Shown one piece after another: positions 55,899 through 64,000 of a stretch of DNA of 64,000 bases. How positions within the stretch are numbered: the first letter of the stretch is position 1; each line of letters starts with the position of its first letter. This DNA is from Pseudoxanthomonas sp. SE1 (GTDB taxonomy: Bacteria > Pseudomonadota > Gammaproteobacteria > Xanthomonadales > Xanthomonadaceae): positions 1,665,001 through 1,729,000 of the forward strand of contig NZ_CP113783.1 in assembly GCF_029542205.1 (NCBI RefSeq), read 5' to 3'. Below the pieces are notes generated by a model. The model was not told the origin of the DNA and ran no database searches. It worked only from the letters and a program-made list of their open reading frames with translations. A program made the position numbers and the translations under genes.

Positions 55899-57788
55899 AT
55901 GAAGCCGATCCTGCTGGATGGAAAATCCCTCACCCGCGACCGGCTGGTCGAGATCGCGTTCGGTGCCAGTGTCGAGCTGGACAAGGGGGCGCTGAAAGAC
56001 GTCGCCCGCGCGGCCGACTTCCTCGCCGAACAGGTCCGCCGCGAAGAGCCGATCTACGGCGTGTCCACCGGCTTCGGCAGCAATGCCGACAAGTTGCTGG
56101 GCGCGCATCCATTGCGCGACGAGTTGCCGGGCGCCACGAAGTCGGGACGTTCGCTGCATGAAGAACTGCAGTACAACCTGATCGTCACCCATGCGGTCTG
56201 CGTGGGCGAGCCGATGGCGCCGGAGATCGTCCGCGCCATGCTGGGCATCCGCATCAACACGCTGTTGAAGGGCCACTCCGGCATCCGCGTGGAAACGCTG
56301 CAGGCGCTGGCGGCGATGCTCAACGCCGGCATCGTGCCGGTGGTGCCGTCGCTGGGATCCGTGGGCGCCTCGGGCGACCTCGCGCCACTGTCGCACCTGG
56401 CCATCGTGCTGCTGGGCGGGGGCGAAGCCTTCCATGAAGGTGAGCGCATGTCCGGTGCGGACGCGCTGAAGCGCGCGGGGCTGTCGCCGGTCTCGCTGTC
56501 GTACAAGGAAGGGCTGGCGCTGAACAACGGCACCGCGCAGATGCTGGCGATGGGCGTCCTGGCGACCTATCGCCTGGACAACCTGCTGGACACCGCCGAT
56601 CTGGCCGCGGCCATGACGATCGATGCGTTCGCGGGCCGCCTCGGCGCGTTCGCCGAAGAGGTCCACGCGCTGCGGCCGCATCCTGGCCAGGTGCATGTGG
56701 CCGGGCGGCTGCGCGACCTGCTCGATGGCTCGACGCTGGCCGACATTCCGTACCACCTGGTGCCGAAGTTCCGCCCGTGGCTGCCACGCAGTTGGGATAC
56801 GCCCGAGGCGCAGGCGCTCCGCTTCGACATCGGCTGGGACTGGGTGCCGACGGACCAGCGCCACGGTCGGGAGAAGTTCTATGACCGCTTCATGCCGTTC
56901 CGTGGCGGCAAGAAGCACCAGCCGCAGGACAGCTACTCGCTGCGCTGCATTCCGCAGGTGCACGGCGCGGTGCGCGATGCGGTGGAACAGGCCAAGCGCG
57001 TGCTGGAGATCGAACTCAACGCGGTCACCGACAATCCGCTGGTGTTCCCGGACAAGCAGGCCGAGCACGTGGAAGAGCAGGTGATCTCCGCCGGCCACTT
57101 CCACGGCATGCCGCTGGCGTTGGCGATGAGCTATGTGAAGGCAGCGATTCCGACGCTGGCCTCGATCTCCGAGCGGCGGCTCAACAAGCTGGTGGATCCA
57201 TCCACCAATGACGGCCTGCCTGCGTTCCTGATCGGCAACGAGGATGGCACCGAGTCGGGCCACATGATCGTGCAGTACTCGGCGGCGGCGATCGTCAACG
57301 ACCTCGCCAGCCGCGCACATCCGGCCAGCGTGTTCTCGGTGCCGACCAGTGCGAATGCGGAAGACCATGTGTCGATGGGCGCCAACGAGGCACGGCACGT
57401 ACTGGCGATGGTGCAGGACCTGGGCAAGGTGCTGGCATTGGAGCTGTACACCGCCGCTCAGGCACTCGACCTGCGTCGCGACATGATCAATGCCGCGCGT
57501 GCGCTGTCCGACCGTACCGACGCCGAAGGGCTGGCGATGAAGGTGTCAGGCGGTCCGCAGCCGGGCGCCGAAGAACGCGATACCTTCCTGGCCGAAGTCG
57601 ATGCCCTGCGTGCCGCGCTGGCGGCCAGCGAGGCCTTCCATCCCGGCCACGCAGTTGCGGCGGCGCATGCGGCGATCCGCGCGAAGATTCCCTTCCTCGA
57701 CCGCGACCGCGCGCTCGATGGCGAAGTCGCCACCGCGGTGCGGCTGGTGGAGTCGGGGGAGATACTGGCGGCGGTGCGCAATCGTTGA
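55899..57788 (+). CDS. hutH: histidine ammonia-lyase-type enzyme with extra segments
   Basis: 629 residues, about 120 longer than ordinary HutH. The MIO-forming Ala-Ser-Gly lies at 157-159 in GSVGASGDLAPLSH. The selectivity pair is Thr97-His98 (LIVTHAVCVG), of the Ser-His type of histidine lyases rather than the His-Leu or Phe-Leu of tyrosine or phenylalanine lyases, so histidine is the likely substrate. An extra segment lies at about 284-338 (from YHLVPKFRPWLPRSW to MPFRGGKKHQ), before the normal QDSYSLRCIPQVHG. No other hut gene is near. It probably releases urocanate and ammonia, but the insertion may alter assembly or substrate. Confidence 0.85.
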   Translation: MKPILLDGKSLTRDRLVEIAFGASVELDKGALKDVARAADFLAEQVRREEPIYGVSTGFGSNADKLLGAHPLRDELPGATKSGRSLHEELQYNLIVTHAVCVGEPMAPEIVRAMLGIRINTLLKGHSGIRVETLQALAAMLNAGIVPVVPSLGSVGASGDLAPLSHLAIVLLGGGEAFHEGERMSGADALKRAGLSPVSLSYKEGLALNNGTAQMLAMGVLATYRLDNLLDTADLAAAMTIDAFAGRLGAFAEEVHALRPHPGQVHVAGRLRDLLDGSTLADIPYHLVPKFRPWLPRSWDTPEAQALRFDIGWDWVPTDQRHGREKFYDRFMPFRGGKKHQPQDSYSLRCIPQVHGAVRDAVEQAKRVLEIELNAVTDNPLVFPDKQAEHVEEQVISAGHFHGMPLALAMSYVKAAIPTLASISERRLNKLVDPSTNDGLPAFLIGNEDGTESGHMIVQYSAAAIVNDLASRAHPASVFSVPTSANAEDHVSMGANEARHVLAMVQDLGKVLALELYTAAQALDLRRDMINAARALSDRTDAEGLAMKVSGGPQPGAEERDTFLAEVDALRAALAASEAFHPGHAVAAAHAAIRAKIPFLDRDRALDGEVATAVRLVESGEILAAVRNR

Positions 57789-57797
57789 GCAGCTGCA

Positions 57798-57925
57798 CTG
57801 TAGGAGCGACGTCAGTCGCGACCGCACGCCGGACAACCAATGATGGTGCGGCGGTCTGGTTCGACGGTTTTACGGGAGTTCCGTGCGCTCAGGGCGCGCG
57901 GTCGCGACTCACGTCGCTCCTACAG
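57798..57925. repeat. GTAG-type palindrome after hutH
   Basis: ctgtaggagcgacgtcagtc (continuing gcgaccgc) pairs with gcggtcgcgactcacgtcgctcctacag, with a centre of about 70 bases. Its arms match those of 24726-24855 closely, so the two are the same subfamily. Confidence 0.9.
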
Positions 57926-57938
57926 TAGCCCTGTCGCC

Positions 57939-59741
57939 TCACAACGTCCGCACGCAGTCCCGCCCTTCGGCCTTCGCGGTGTACAGCGCCTGGTCCGCCA
58001 CCTGCAGCGCGGATTCCAGGCTGTCGCGCGCTTCCAGGTCGACGCAGTGCACGCCGATGCTGGCGGACACCGCGATCTCCAGCGCGCCGCTGCGGCACGG
58101 CTGCGCGCGCAGAGCCTGGCGCAGCTCTTCGGCCATCACGCTGGCCTCGCCCAGGCCCATGCCGGGCAGGGCGGCGATGAACTCCTCGCCGCCGAAGCGC
58201 GCCAGCAGTGCGCCGTGCGGGCGCAGCGTCTCGGCCAGCGTGTTCGACGTACAGCGCAGGCAGTCGTCGCCGACCAGGTGGCCGTAGGTGTCGTTGATGC
58301 GCTTGAAGTGGTCCAGGTCGATCATCAGCAGCGAGATCGGCCGCTGCGAATTGCGCGACTGCAACAGCAGGTGCTCGAAGGCTTCGCGGAAGTGCGTGCG
58401 GTTGTAGAGGTCGGTCAGGCCATCGAGCCGGCTGGATTCGCGCAGGCGATGGTGGGCGGTCTCGAGTTCGGACATCGTCTGACGGAGTTCGGCGGTACGT
58501 GATACCACCTGTTCCTCCAGCGAGTTCTTCGCGTCCCGGACGATGCGCTCGTTCTCGTTGCGGAGTGCAGCGTAGCGGTAGCCCAGCGCGACCGACAGCA
58601 GCAGCATCTCCAGCGCCGAGCCGATCTGCACCCCGTACTCGGTGATGAATCGCTTCGGCAGCAGGCCGAACGCGAGCGCCACGAAGATGCCCGTGCCGAG
58701 CAGGAACATCGCCCATGCCAGCAGGAACACTTTCGCGGGCCGGTAGCCGCTGCGCACCACCACCAGCGTGACGACGGCAATCCACACGATGCTCGGAAAC
58801 ACGGCCGCCGAGGCGATCGGCGTGGCCACGTGGTAGGGCAGCTGCGTTGCGGCGATGCCCAGCAGCACGAAGAACGCGATGATCGCCTTGCTGATGCGGT
58901 CGCCCGGCCGCCATCGGGTATTGAGGTCGAGGAAGGTCCGCGAGAACTGCTGCATGCCGATCTGCGCCAGGCAGACCGACAGCGGGACCGATTTGTCGGC
59001 CAGCCAGGTGGAATGCGGCCAGAAGTATTCGAAGCCCAGCCCGTTGAGCGTGAACAGCACCAGCCCGAAGGCGGTGATGTGGAAGAGGTACCAGAAGTAG
59101 CTGCCATCGCGCAGCACCAGCCACAGCACCAGGTTGTAGAAGAACAGCGCCAGCAGGATGCCGTAGTAGATGCCGATGCCGAGCTGGCCGTCGCGGGAGA
59201 GCTCGGCGAAGGCCGCGGGCGTGTACAGGAACAGCGGCACCTGCATCGAACTCTGGCTCTGCACCCGCACCAGCAGGTCCACCGGCTGGTCGGTGGGCAG
59301 GTCCAGCCAGAAGTTCGGATGCCGGTAGCGGATGCTGCGCTGTTCGAACGGGAACGTGTCGCCACCGGCGTGGTGGACCGTGCGGCCGTCGGGGTAGTGC
59401 GCATAGATGTCGATCCGGTCGCTCAGCGCGTATTGCTGCACCAGCAGCCAGCGCTGCTCGCGCGGGTTCTCGTTGACGACGCTCACCCGGAACCAGAAAG
59501 CCCCGGTCTGGAAGCCGAACGACGCATCGCCCTCCGGCAGTGGGGCGAAGCGTCCGTCGGCCAGCAGCCGCCTGGCGTCGTCCACTGTCGCCTCGCCCCC
59601 GGCGTCATGCAGATACGTGGTCTGCGGTGCCAGTGGCAGGTAGCTGGCATCGCGCGTGATGCGCGCCTGCGTCGCCGACGCCGTGCCCAACGGCCAGAGC
59701 GCCAGCAGCAGCACGAACTGCACCAGCCACCGCCCCAACAT
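57939..59741 (-). CDS. membrane diguanylate cyclase (7TMR-DISM plus GGDEF)
   Basis: 600 residues: signal peptide (MLGRWLVQFVLLLALWPLGT), periplasmic DISM domain (about 30-170) with FGFQTGAFWFRVSVVNENP, seven membrane helices (about 185-385), a linker coiled coil (about 385-445, ENERIVRDAKNSLEEQVVSR) and a GGDEF domain with GGEEF (517-521). The I-site position is RPHG, not RxxD, so product inhibition is probably lost. Start at 59741 with ggaaggac before it; the earlier ATG is unlikely. Same architecture as the cyclase at 26700, but a different I-site. Confidence 0.9.
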   Translation of the reverse strand: MLGRWLVQFVLLLALWPLGTASATQARITRDASYLPLAPQTTYLHDAGGEATVDDARRLLADGRFAPLPEGDASFGFQTGAFWFRVSVVNENPREQRWLLVQQYALSDRIDIYAHYPDGRTVHHAGGDTFPFEQRSIRYRHPNFWLDLPTDQPVDLLVRVQSQSSMQVPLFLYTPAAFAELSRDGQLGIGIYYGILLALFFYNLVLWLVLRDGSYFWYLFHITAFGLVLFTLNGLGFEYFWPHSTWLADKSVPLSVCLAQIGMQQFSRTFLDLNTRWRPGDRISKAIIAFFVLLGIAATQLPYHVATPIASAAVFPSIVWIAVVTLVVVRSGYRPAKVFLLAWAMFLLGTGIFVALAFGLLPKRFITEYGVQIGSALEMLLLSVALGYRYAALRNENERIVRDAKNSLEEQVVSRTAELRQTMSELETAHHRLRESSRLDGLTDLYNRTHFREAFEHLLLQSRNSQRPISLLMIDLDHFKRINDTYGHLVGDDCLRCTSNTLAETLRPHGALLARFGGEEFIAALPGMGLGEASVMAEELRQALRAQPCRSGALEIAVSASIGVHCVDLEARDSLESALQVADQALYTAKAEGRDCVRTL

Positions 59742-59936
59742 GATGTCCTTCCGCTCCTGCATGCCGGTCCCCCCCGGGTGGCCCGTCCGCCGGTCGGCGG
59801 TCGCGCCGGGCCGGCGGCCCGGCGTCCTTGGCAGTGTACTCATCGTCCTTGCCCGCTCCAGCCCATCGTCGGTCCCCTGGCAACCACCTGCCGGAAGTAA
59901 CGGGAAATCGCCCCCATTCCAGCCAGCGCACGGGTT

Positions 59937-59984
59937 GACGGTTGTTACCGTCTTGGATTAATGTAATAGCACGTTAATACATTA
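59937..59984 (+). promoter_or_regulatory. two palindromes before the histidine operon
   Basis: First: GACGGT-N4-ACCGTC at 59937-59952, overlapping a -35-like TTGACG (59935-59940). Second: TAATGTAATA-GCACGT-TAATACATTA at 59959-59984, with 9 of 10 half-site bases paired, where the -10 box should be. Both look like operators; the second is a good candidate site for the TrpR-family protein encoded 17 bases downstream. Confidence 0.6.
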
Positions 59985-60001
59985 GTGCACTGTGTTCGCC
60001 C

Positions 60002-60328
60002 ATGAAGCGCCGCTCCCCCCAGGACGAAATCGCCGACAACGGCCCTCTCCAGGCCCTCGCCGAAGCCTTGGCCGCGCTGTCGGACGCGGGTGACGTGCGC
60101 GCCTTCCTGGAAGACCTGTGCACGCCAGCGGAACTTGAAGCCATGGCGGACCGTTGGCGCGTGGTGCCGCTGCTGTTGAAGGGCGTTCCCTACCGGGAAA
60201 TCCACGATCTCACCCAGGTCAGCGTGACCACCATCGGCCGTGTCGCCCGCACGCTGGAACGCGGCGCCGGCGGTTATGCCACCGCCGTCCAGCGCCAGCA
60301 GGCCGCGACGGCTTCCGCCTCCCACTGA
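60002..60328 (+). CDS. TrpR-family (YerC/YecD) regulator of the histidine operon
   Basis: 108 residues. Resembles the TrpR-like YerC group: [61 protein letters not shown], the second part being the helix-turn-helix. It is the first gene of the histidine operon and lies directly after a strong palindrome, so it probably represses its own operon; the effector is likely histidine but cannot be read from sequence. Starts ATG at 60002. Confidence 0.85.
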   Translation: MKRRSPQDEIADNGPLQALAEALAALSDAGDVRAFLEDLCTPAELEAMADRWRVVPLLLKGVPYREIHDLTQVSVTTIGRVARTLERGAGGYATAVQRQQAATASASH

Positions 60329-60336
60329 GTTCCCCC

Positions 60337-61251
60337 ATGAGTCCCTCCCTGACCCCCGCGACGCGCGAGCGTCTGCGCATCGCCATCCAGAAGAGCGGGC
60401 GGCTGGCCGAGCCGGCCCGCACGCTGCTGGCCGCCTGCGGCCTGAGCTGGCGCGAGAGCCGCGACAAGTTGTTCTGCTACGGCGAATCCCTGCCGGTCGA
60501 CCTGCTGCTGGTGCGCGACGACGACATCCCCGGCCTGATCGCCGATGGCGTCTGCGATTTCGGCATCGTCGGCCGCAACGAACTGGACGAACAGGCCGGC
60601 GAGCGTGCCCTGATCGGTCTGCCGCAGGCCTACCGCGAACTGCGTCCGCTGGGCTTCGGCAGCTGCCGGCTGATGCTGGCCATTCCCGAAAGCTGGGAGT
60701 GGGAAGGCCCGCAGCAGCTGCAGGGTCTGCGCATCGCCACCAGTTACCCGTCCGTCCTGCGGCAATGGCTGCAGGCGCGGGGCATCGACGCGGCTGTGGT
60801 CGAGCTGTCCGGCTCCGTCGAGATCGCCCCCAAGCTGGGCACGGCGGATCTGATCTGCGATCTCGTCTCCAGTGGCGCCACGCTCGCCGCCAACCAGCTG
60901 AAGCCGGTGGAAACGCTGCTGGACAGCGAAGCGGTACTGGCCGGCCCGGCGCGCGAGTTCGACGACGCCCGCGCGGAGCTCGCCGACATGCTGCTGCGCC
61001 GGCTCGACGGCGTGATGAAACTCAAGGACAGCAAGCTGCTGATGTTCCGCGCCGAACGCGATACGGTGCCGGCACTGTCGCGCCTGCTGACCGACAGTGA
61101 GGGTCTGGTCACGCTGCCGGGTGGCGAAGACGGGCCGGTATCGCTGCAGGCGATGTGCCACGGCGCGGTGACCTGGCAGCGGCTGGAAGAACTGCAGCGC
61201 GCCGGCGCGCAAGGCCTGATGGTGCTGTCGGTCGAGAGGTCGCTGGCATGA
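60337..61251 (+). CDS. hisG: ATP phosphoribosyltransferase (long form)
   Basis: 304 residues, first step of histidine synthesis. The long form with a C-terminal regulatory ACT-like domain, so no HisZ is needed. [41 protein letters not shown], and [28 protein letters not shown] with the PRPP-binding loop. Histidine feedback acts through the C-terminal domain in the family. It follows the regulator by eight bases and overlaps hisD (ATGA). Confidence 0.95.
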   Translation: MSPSLTPATRERLRIAIQKSGRLAEPARTLLAACGLSWRESRDKLFCYGESLPVDLLLVRDDDIPGLIADGVCDFGIVGRNELDEQAGERALIGLPQAYRELRPLGFGSCRLMLAIPESWEWEGPQQLQGLRIATSYPSVLRQWLQARGIDAAVVELSGSVEIAPKLGTADLICDLVSSGATLAANQLKPVETLLDSEAVLAGPAREFDDARAELADMLLRRLDGVMKLKDSKLLMFRAERDTVPALSRLLTDSEGLVTLPGGEDGPVSLQAMCHGAVTWQRLEELQRAGAQGLMVLSVERSLA

Positions 61252-62561
61252 GCGCTTCGCCCGCGCCCGTATACGACTGGACTGTGTTGGACGAAGCCGT
61301 GCGCGCCGCACTGCTGGCGCGGCCCGTGCAGACGGTCGCCCAACGCACGCGCGATGCGGTGGCCGGCCTGCTGGCCGACGTGCAGGCGCGCGGCGACGTG
61401 GCGCTGCGCGAGATCACCACGCGCTTCGACGGGGTGGAACTGGCAACGTTCGAAGTCGGCGAAGAAGAATTCGCTGCCGCTCACACTGCCGTGTCCGCTG
61501 ACCTGCGCCAAGCGATGCAGGAAGCTGCCGACCGTATCGAAGCCTTCCACTACGCCGGCATGGCGCAACCGTACACCGTGGAAACCGCCCCCGGCGTAGT
61601 CTGCGAACGGATGATCCGGCCAATCCCGCGCGTCGGCCTGTACGTGCCGGCCGGCAGCGCGCCGCTGCCGTCGACCGCGCTGATGCTGGGTGTGCCGTCG
61701 CGCCTGGCCGGCTGCCGGGAAGTCGTGCTGTGCACGCCGCCACGCAAGGACGGCACCGCCGATCCCGCCGTGCTGGTGGCCGCGCAGCTGACCGGTGTGC
61801 GCCGCGTATTCAAGCTGGGGGGCGCACAGGCGATCGCCGCGATGGCATTCGGCACGGACAGCGTGCCGAAGTGCGACAAGCTGTTCGGACCCGGCAACAG
61901 CTACGTGACCGAAGCCAAGCAGCAGGTCGCGCAGTCCGGCACCGCCGCCATCGACATGCCGGCCGGCCCGTCGGAAGTGCTGGTGATCGCCGATGCCGGC
62001 GCGGATGCGGCCTTCGTCGCCGCCGACCTGCTGTCGCAGGCCGAGCATGGTCCGGACTCGCAGGTGCTGCTGCTGACCGATGACGAGGGGTTGATCGAGC
62101 GGGTGCAGAGCGAACTGGCCACGCAGCTTGCCGCACTCGACCGGATCGACATCGCACGACAGGCATTGTCGGCGTCGCGCCTGATCAAAGTCGCCACGCT
62201 GGACGATGCATTCGCCATCAGCAATCGCTACGCACCGGAACACCTGATCGTCGCCCTGCGAGAGCCGCGCGCATGGCTGGACAAGGTGGAGGCCGCCGGT
62301 TCGGTGTTCCTTGGCGACTACACGCCGGAAGCGTTGGGTGATTACTGCAGTGGCACCAACCACGTCTTGCCCACGAGTGGCGCGGCGCGCGCGTACAGCG
62401 GCGTCAGCGTCGCCAGCTTCCAGAACTTCGTCAGCGTGCAGTCGGCCAGCCGCGCCGGCATCGCCGCCATCGGTGACTGCGCGCTGACGCTGGCGCGCGC
62501 CGAGGGACTGGACGCGCACGCCAACGCGGTCGCGCTGCGCATGCGCAAGGCGGCGGCATGA
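61248..62561 (+). CDS. hisD: histidinol dehydrogenase
   Basis: 437 residues; oxidises histidinol to histidine in two NAD steps. Blocks: [88 protein letters not shown] with zinc ligands, APEHLIVA and [23 protein letters not shown] overlaps the hisG stop and the stop overlaps hisC. Confidence 0.96.
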   Translation: MSASPAPVYDWTVLDEAVRAALLARPVQTVAQRTRDAVAGLLADVQARGDVALREITTRFDGVELATFEVGEEEFAAAHTAVSADLRQAMQEAADRIEAFHYAGMAQPYTVETAPGVVCERMIRPIPRVGLYVPAGSAPLPSTALMLGVPSRLAGCREVVLCTPPRKDGTADPAVLVAAQLTGVRRVFKLGGAQAIAAMAFGTDSVPKCDKLFGPGNSYVTEAKQQVAQSGTAAIDMPAGPSEVLVIADAGADAAFVAADLLSQAEHGPDSQVLLLTDDEGLIERVQSELATQLAALDRIDIARQALSASRLIKVATLDDAFAISNRYAPEHLIVALREPRAWLDKVEAAGSVFLGDYTPEALGDYCSGTNHVLPTSGAARAYSGVSVASFQNFVSVQSASRAGIAAIGDCALTLARAEGLDAHANAVALRMRKAAA

Positions 62562-63703
62562 ACGGCGTGATGTCGCTGGTGCGCCCCGACTTGCGCGATT
62601 TCGCCGGTTACAGATCCGCGCGCAGCGAATCGCTGCGGGGCGACGTGTGGTTGAACGCCAACGAATCCGCCTGGGCCAACCCGGCGGACGGGGCCGGTCG
62701 CAGCCGCCGATATCCCGACCCGCAGCCACCGGCACTGCGTTCGCGACTGGCGCAGCTCTACGGTGCGGCATCGGAACAGGTGCTGGTCGGGCGGGGCAGC
62801 GACGAGGCCATCGACTTGCTGGTGCGCGCGCTGTGCGTGCCGGGGCAGGATGCCATCGTGGTGACGCCGCCGGTGTTCGGTATGTACGCGGTCTGCGCGC
62901 GACTGCAGGGTGCGCGCATCATCGAGGTGCCCCTGGTCGATGGCGAGGCCGGATTCTTCGCCGACCTCGATGCCATCCGCGAGGCGGCGCTGGTGAACGG
63001 CGCCAAGATCGTCTTCCTGTGTTCGCCGTCCAATCCGGCGGGATCGGCCATCCCGCTCGACGACATCGCCGCACTTGCCCGCGCGCTGGAAGGCCGGGCA
63101 TTGGTGGTCGTGGATGAAGCCTATGGCGAGTTCGCGGATGAAGCCTCTGCGACCACGCTGCTGGACGCACACGCCAACGTCGCCGTACTGCGCACGCTGT
63201 CGAAGGCGCATGCACTGGCTGCGGCGCGCATCGGCGTGGTGATCGCCGATGCGGAGCTGGTCGCCGTGCTGCAGCGCTGCCAGGCACCGTATCCGGTGCC
63301 GACGCCGTGCGCCGACCTGGCGCTGGAAGGCCTGTCCGACGCCGCGCTCGCGCAGACGCATGAGCGGGTGGCCACGGTGCGTCGCGAGCGTGAGCGCCTG
63401 CTGTACGCACTGGCGCGGGTGTCGGGGGTACGACGTGTCTACCCCTCGCAAGGCAATTACCTGCTGGCCCGCTTCGACGATACCGAAGGTGCATTCCGTG
63501 CATTGCTCGCCGCCGGCGTGGTGGTCCGCGACCAGCGCGCCGCACCGCAACTCGGCGATGCACTGCGCATCACCATCGGCTCGCCCGACCAGAACGATCG
63601 CGTCATCGCGGCCCTGAACGAGGACGCTGCAGGGGCTTCAGCCCCGACCGTTGCGGCGACCGTTGCCGGGGCTGAAGCCCCTCCTACGGAAGCCTTGCCA
63701 TGA
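62558..63703 (+). CDS. hisC: histidinol-phosphate aminotransferase with palindrome-encoded tail
   Basis: 381 residues, PLP enzyme. [51 protein letters not shown], and PLP Lys in [14 protein letters not shown]. The normal end of the fold is the [16 protein letters not shown] segment; the remaining 25 or so residues ([20 protein letters not shown] and TEALP) are encoded by a GTAG-type palindrome at 63628-63688 that has no in-frame stop. This appears to be a tail added by repeat insertion. Overlaps hisD and hisB by ATGA. Confidence 0.94.
   Translation: MNGVMSLVRPDLRDFAGYRSARSESLRGDVWLNANESAWANPADGAGRSRRYPDPQPPALRSRLAQLYGAASEQVLVGRGSDEAIDLLVRALCVPGQDAIVVTPPVFGMYAVCARLQGARIIEVPLVDGEAGFFADLDAIREAALVNGAKIVFLCSPSNPAGSAIPLDDIAALARALEGRALVVVDEAYGEFADEASATTLLDAHANVAVLRTLSKAHALAAARIGVVIADAELVAVLQRCQAPYPVPTPCADLALEGLSDAALAQTHERVATVRRERERLLYALARVSGVRRVYPSQGNYLLARFDDTEGAFRALLAAGVVVRDQRAAPQLGDALRITIGSPDQNDRVIAALNEDAAGASAPTVAATVAGAEAPPTEALP
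63628..63688. repeat. GTAG-type palindrome inside the hisC 3' end
   Basis: The arms aggggcttcagccccg (63631-63646) and cggggctgaagcccct (63667-63682) are exact complements, the right one continuing cctac. The centre has accgttgc twice. It is translated as part of hisC. Confidence 0.85.
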
Positions 63704-64000
63704 CGCCCATCCTTTTCATCGACCGCGACGGCACCCTGATCGAGGAGCCCGAGGATTTCCAGATCGATGCGTACGAAAAGGTGCGCTTCGTCGCCGGTGT
63801 CATCCCGGCACTGCTGAAGTTGCGCGATGCCGGCTACCAGTTCGTCATCGTCAGCAACCAGGACGGGTTGGGCAGCGAGCAGTATCCGCGCGCGAGTTTC
63901 GACGGTCCGCAGGCATTGATGATGCAGGTGTTCGAAAGCCAGGGCATCCGGTTCCGCGAGGTACTGATCGACGAAAGCTGGCCGCACGAGAACAAGCCGA
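63700..64000 (+). CDS. hisB: histidinol-phosphatase domain of HisB, partial
   Basis: The first 100 residues, cut by the window end. The HAD motif [19 protein letters not shown] and [15 protein letters not shown] are typical of the N-terminal phosphatase of the bifunctional HisB (histidinol-phosphate phosphatase / imidazoleglycerol-phosphate dehydratase). The dehydratase domain lies outside the window. ATG overlaps the hisC stop. Confidence 0.93.
   Translation, partial: MTPILFIDRDGTLIEEPEDFQIDAYEKVRFVAGVIPALLKLRDAGYQFVIVSNQDGLGSEQYPRASFDGPQALMMQVFESQGIRFREVLIDESWPHENKP

Noticed and set aside
55899-57788. Ammonia-lyase considered as a phenylalanine or tyrosine lyase
   Set aside because: The selectivity pair is Thr-His, close to the Ser-His of histidine lyases, not Phe-Leu or His-Leu.

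Overview
The window is about two-thirds GC, densely coded DNA from a chromosome of the Xanthomonas family (Lysobacteraceae). The best guess is a Pseudoxanthomonas- or Stenotrophomonas-like organism. The evidence is the arginine pathway that runs through N-acetylcitrulline (N-acetylornithine carbamoyltransferase, acetylcitrulline deacetylase, a fused N-acetylglutamate synthase/kinase), a DksA with a Lys/Ala/Pro-rich N-terminal tail, a TonB-dependent receptor of the Xanthomonas/Caulobacter type, a FimX-like protein, and many intergenic GTAG-type palindromes. Genus is inference; no 16S gene is present.

Layout. 1-1218 is the 3' end of a TonB-dependent receptor. 1499-5862 is a molybdenum aldehyde oxidoreductase operon (paoABC, minus strand) lying between two decayed IS30-family fragments that face each other, so it looks acquired. 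5863-6443 has no recognised gene. 6474-11875 holds tRNA-Ala, RNase D, a SUMF1-like lipoprotein, an M48 peptidase, an SRPBCC protein, a small conserved protein and a VOC-family protein. 11876-12445 is an unexplained repeat-rich stretch, followed by an orphan phage tail-tube-like protein and two tiny membrane proteins.

13391-17603 carries two PhaB-like reductases around the PHA regulator PhaR, then gluQ and htpX. 17758-24742 carries a FimX-like receptor, epmB divergent from efp, mtaD, ubiG and a HAD phosphatase. 24867-36536 holds a squalene/phytoene synthase-like protein, folE2, a diguanylate cyclase, a YiiX-like amidase, an M23 peptidase with a duplicated gene end, pyrC, yidD, dksA, an MFS transporter, sufE and cysS.

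36678-48187 is the arginine/proline supercluster: argF', argG, argE', argB (fused), a GNAT gene, argC, argH, a YciI-like gene, proB, proA. A possible leader peptide and terminator precede it. Carbon flows glutamate to N-acetylglutamyl phosphate (fused kinase, ArgC), then N-acetylornithine, N-acetylcitrulline (ArgF'), citrulline (ArgE'), argininosuccinate (ArgG) and arginine (ArgH). The acetylornithine aminotransferase is not here. ProB and ProA divert glutamate to proline.

48197-53881 is pgaABCD on the minus strand, for the poly-N-acetylglucosamine biofilm matrix. 54321-59741 has tRNA-Pro, hisS, a long histidine ammonia-lyase and a second membrane diguanylate cyclase. 59937-64000 is the start of the histidine operon, with a palindromic control region, a TrpR-family repressor and then hisG, hisD, hisC and hisB, the last running off the end.

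Three proteins handle cyclic di-GMP: two make or probably make it, and one FimX-like protein probably binds it. Together with pga they suggest control of the switch between motility and biofilm, although nothing in the sequence links them directly. The oddest items are the inverted IS30 fragments around pao, the arginine-codon leader, the intergenic palindromes that supply stop codons and a protein tail, the interrupted dksA, the 122-bp tandem duplication, and the paired palindromes before the histidine operon.
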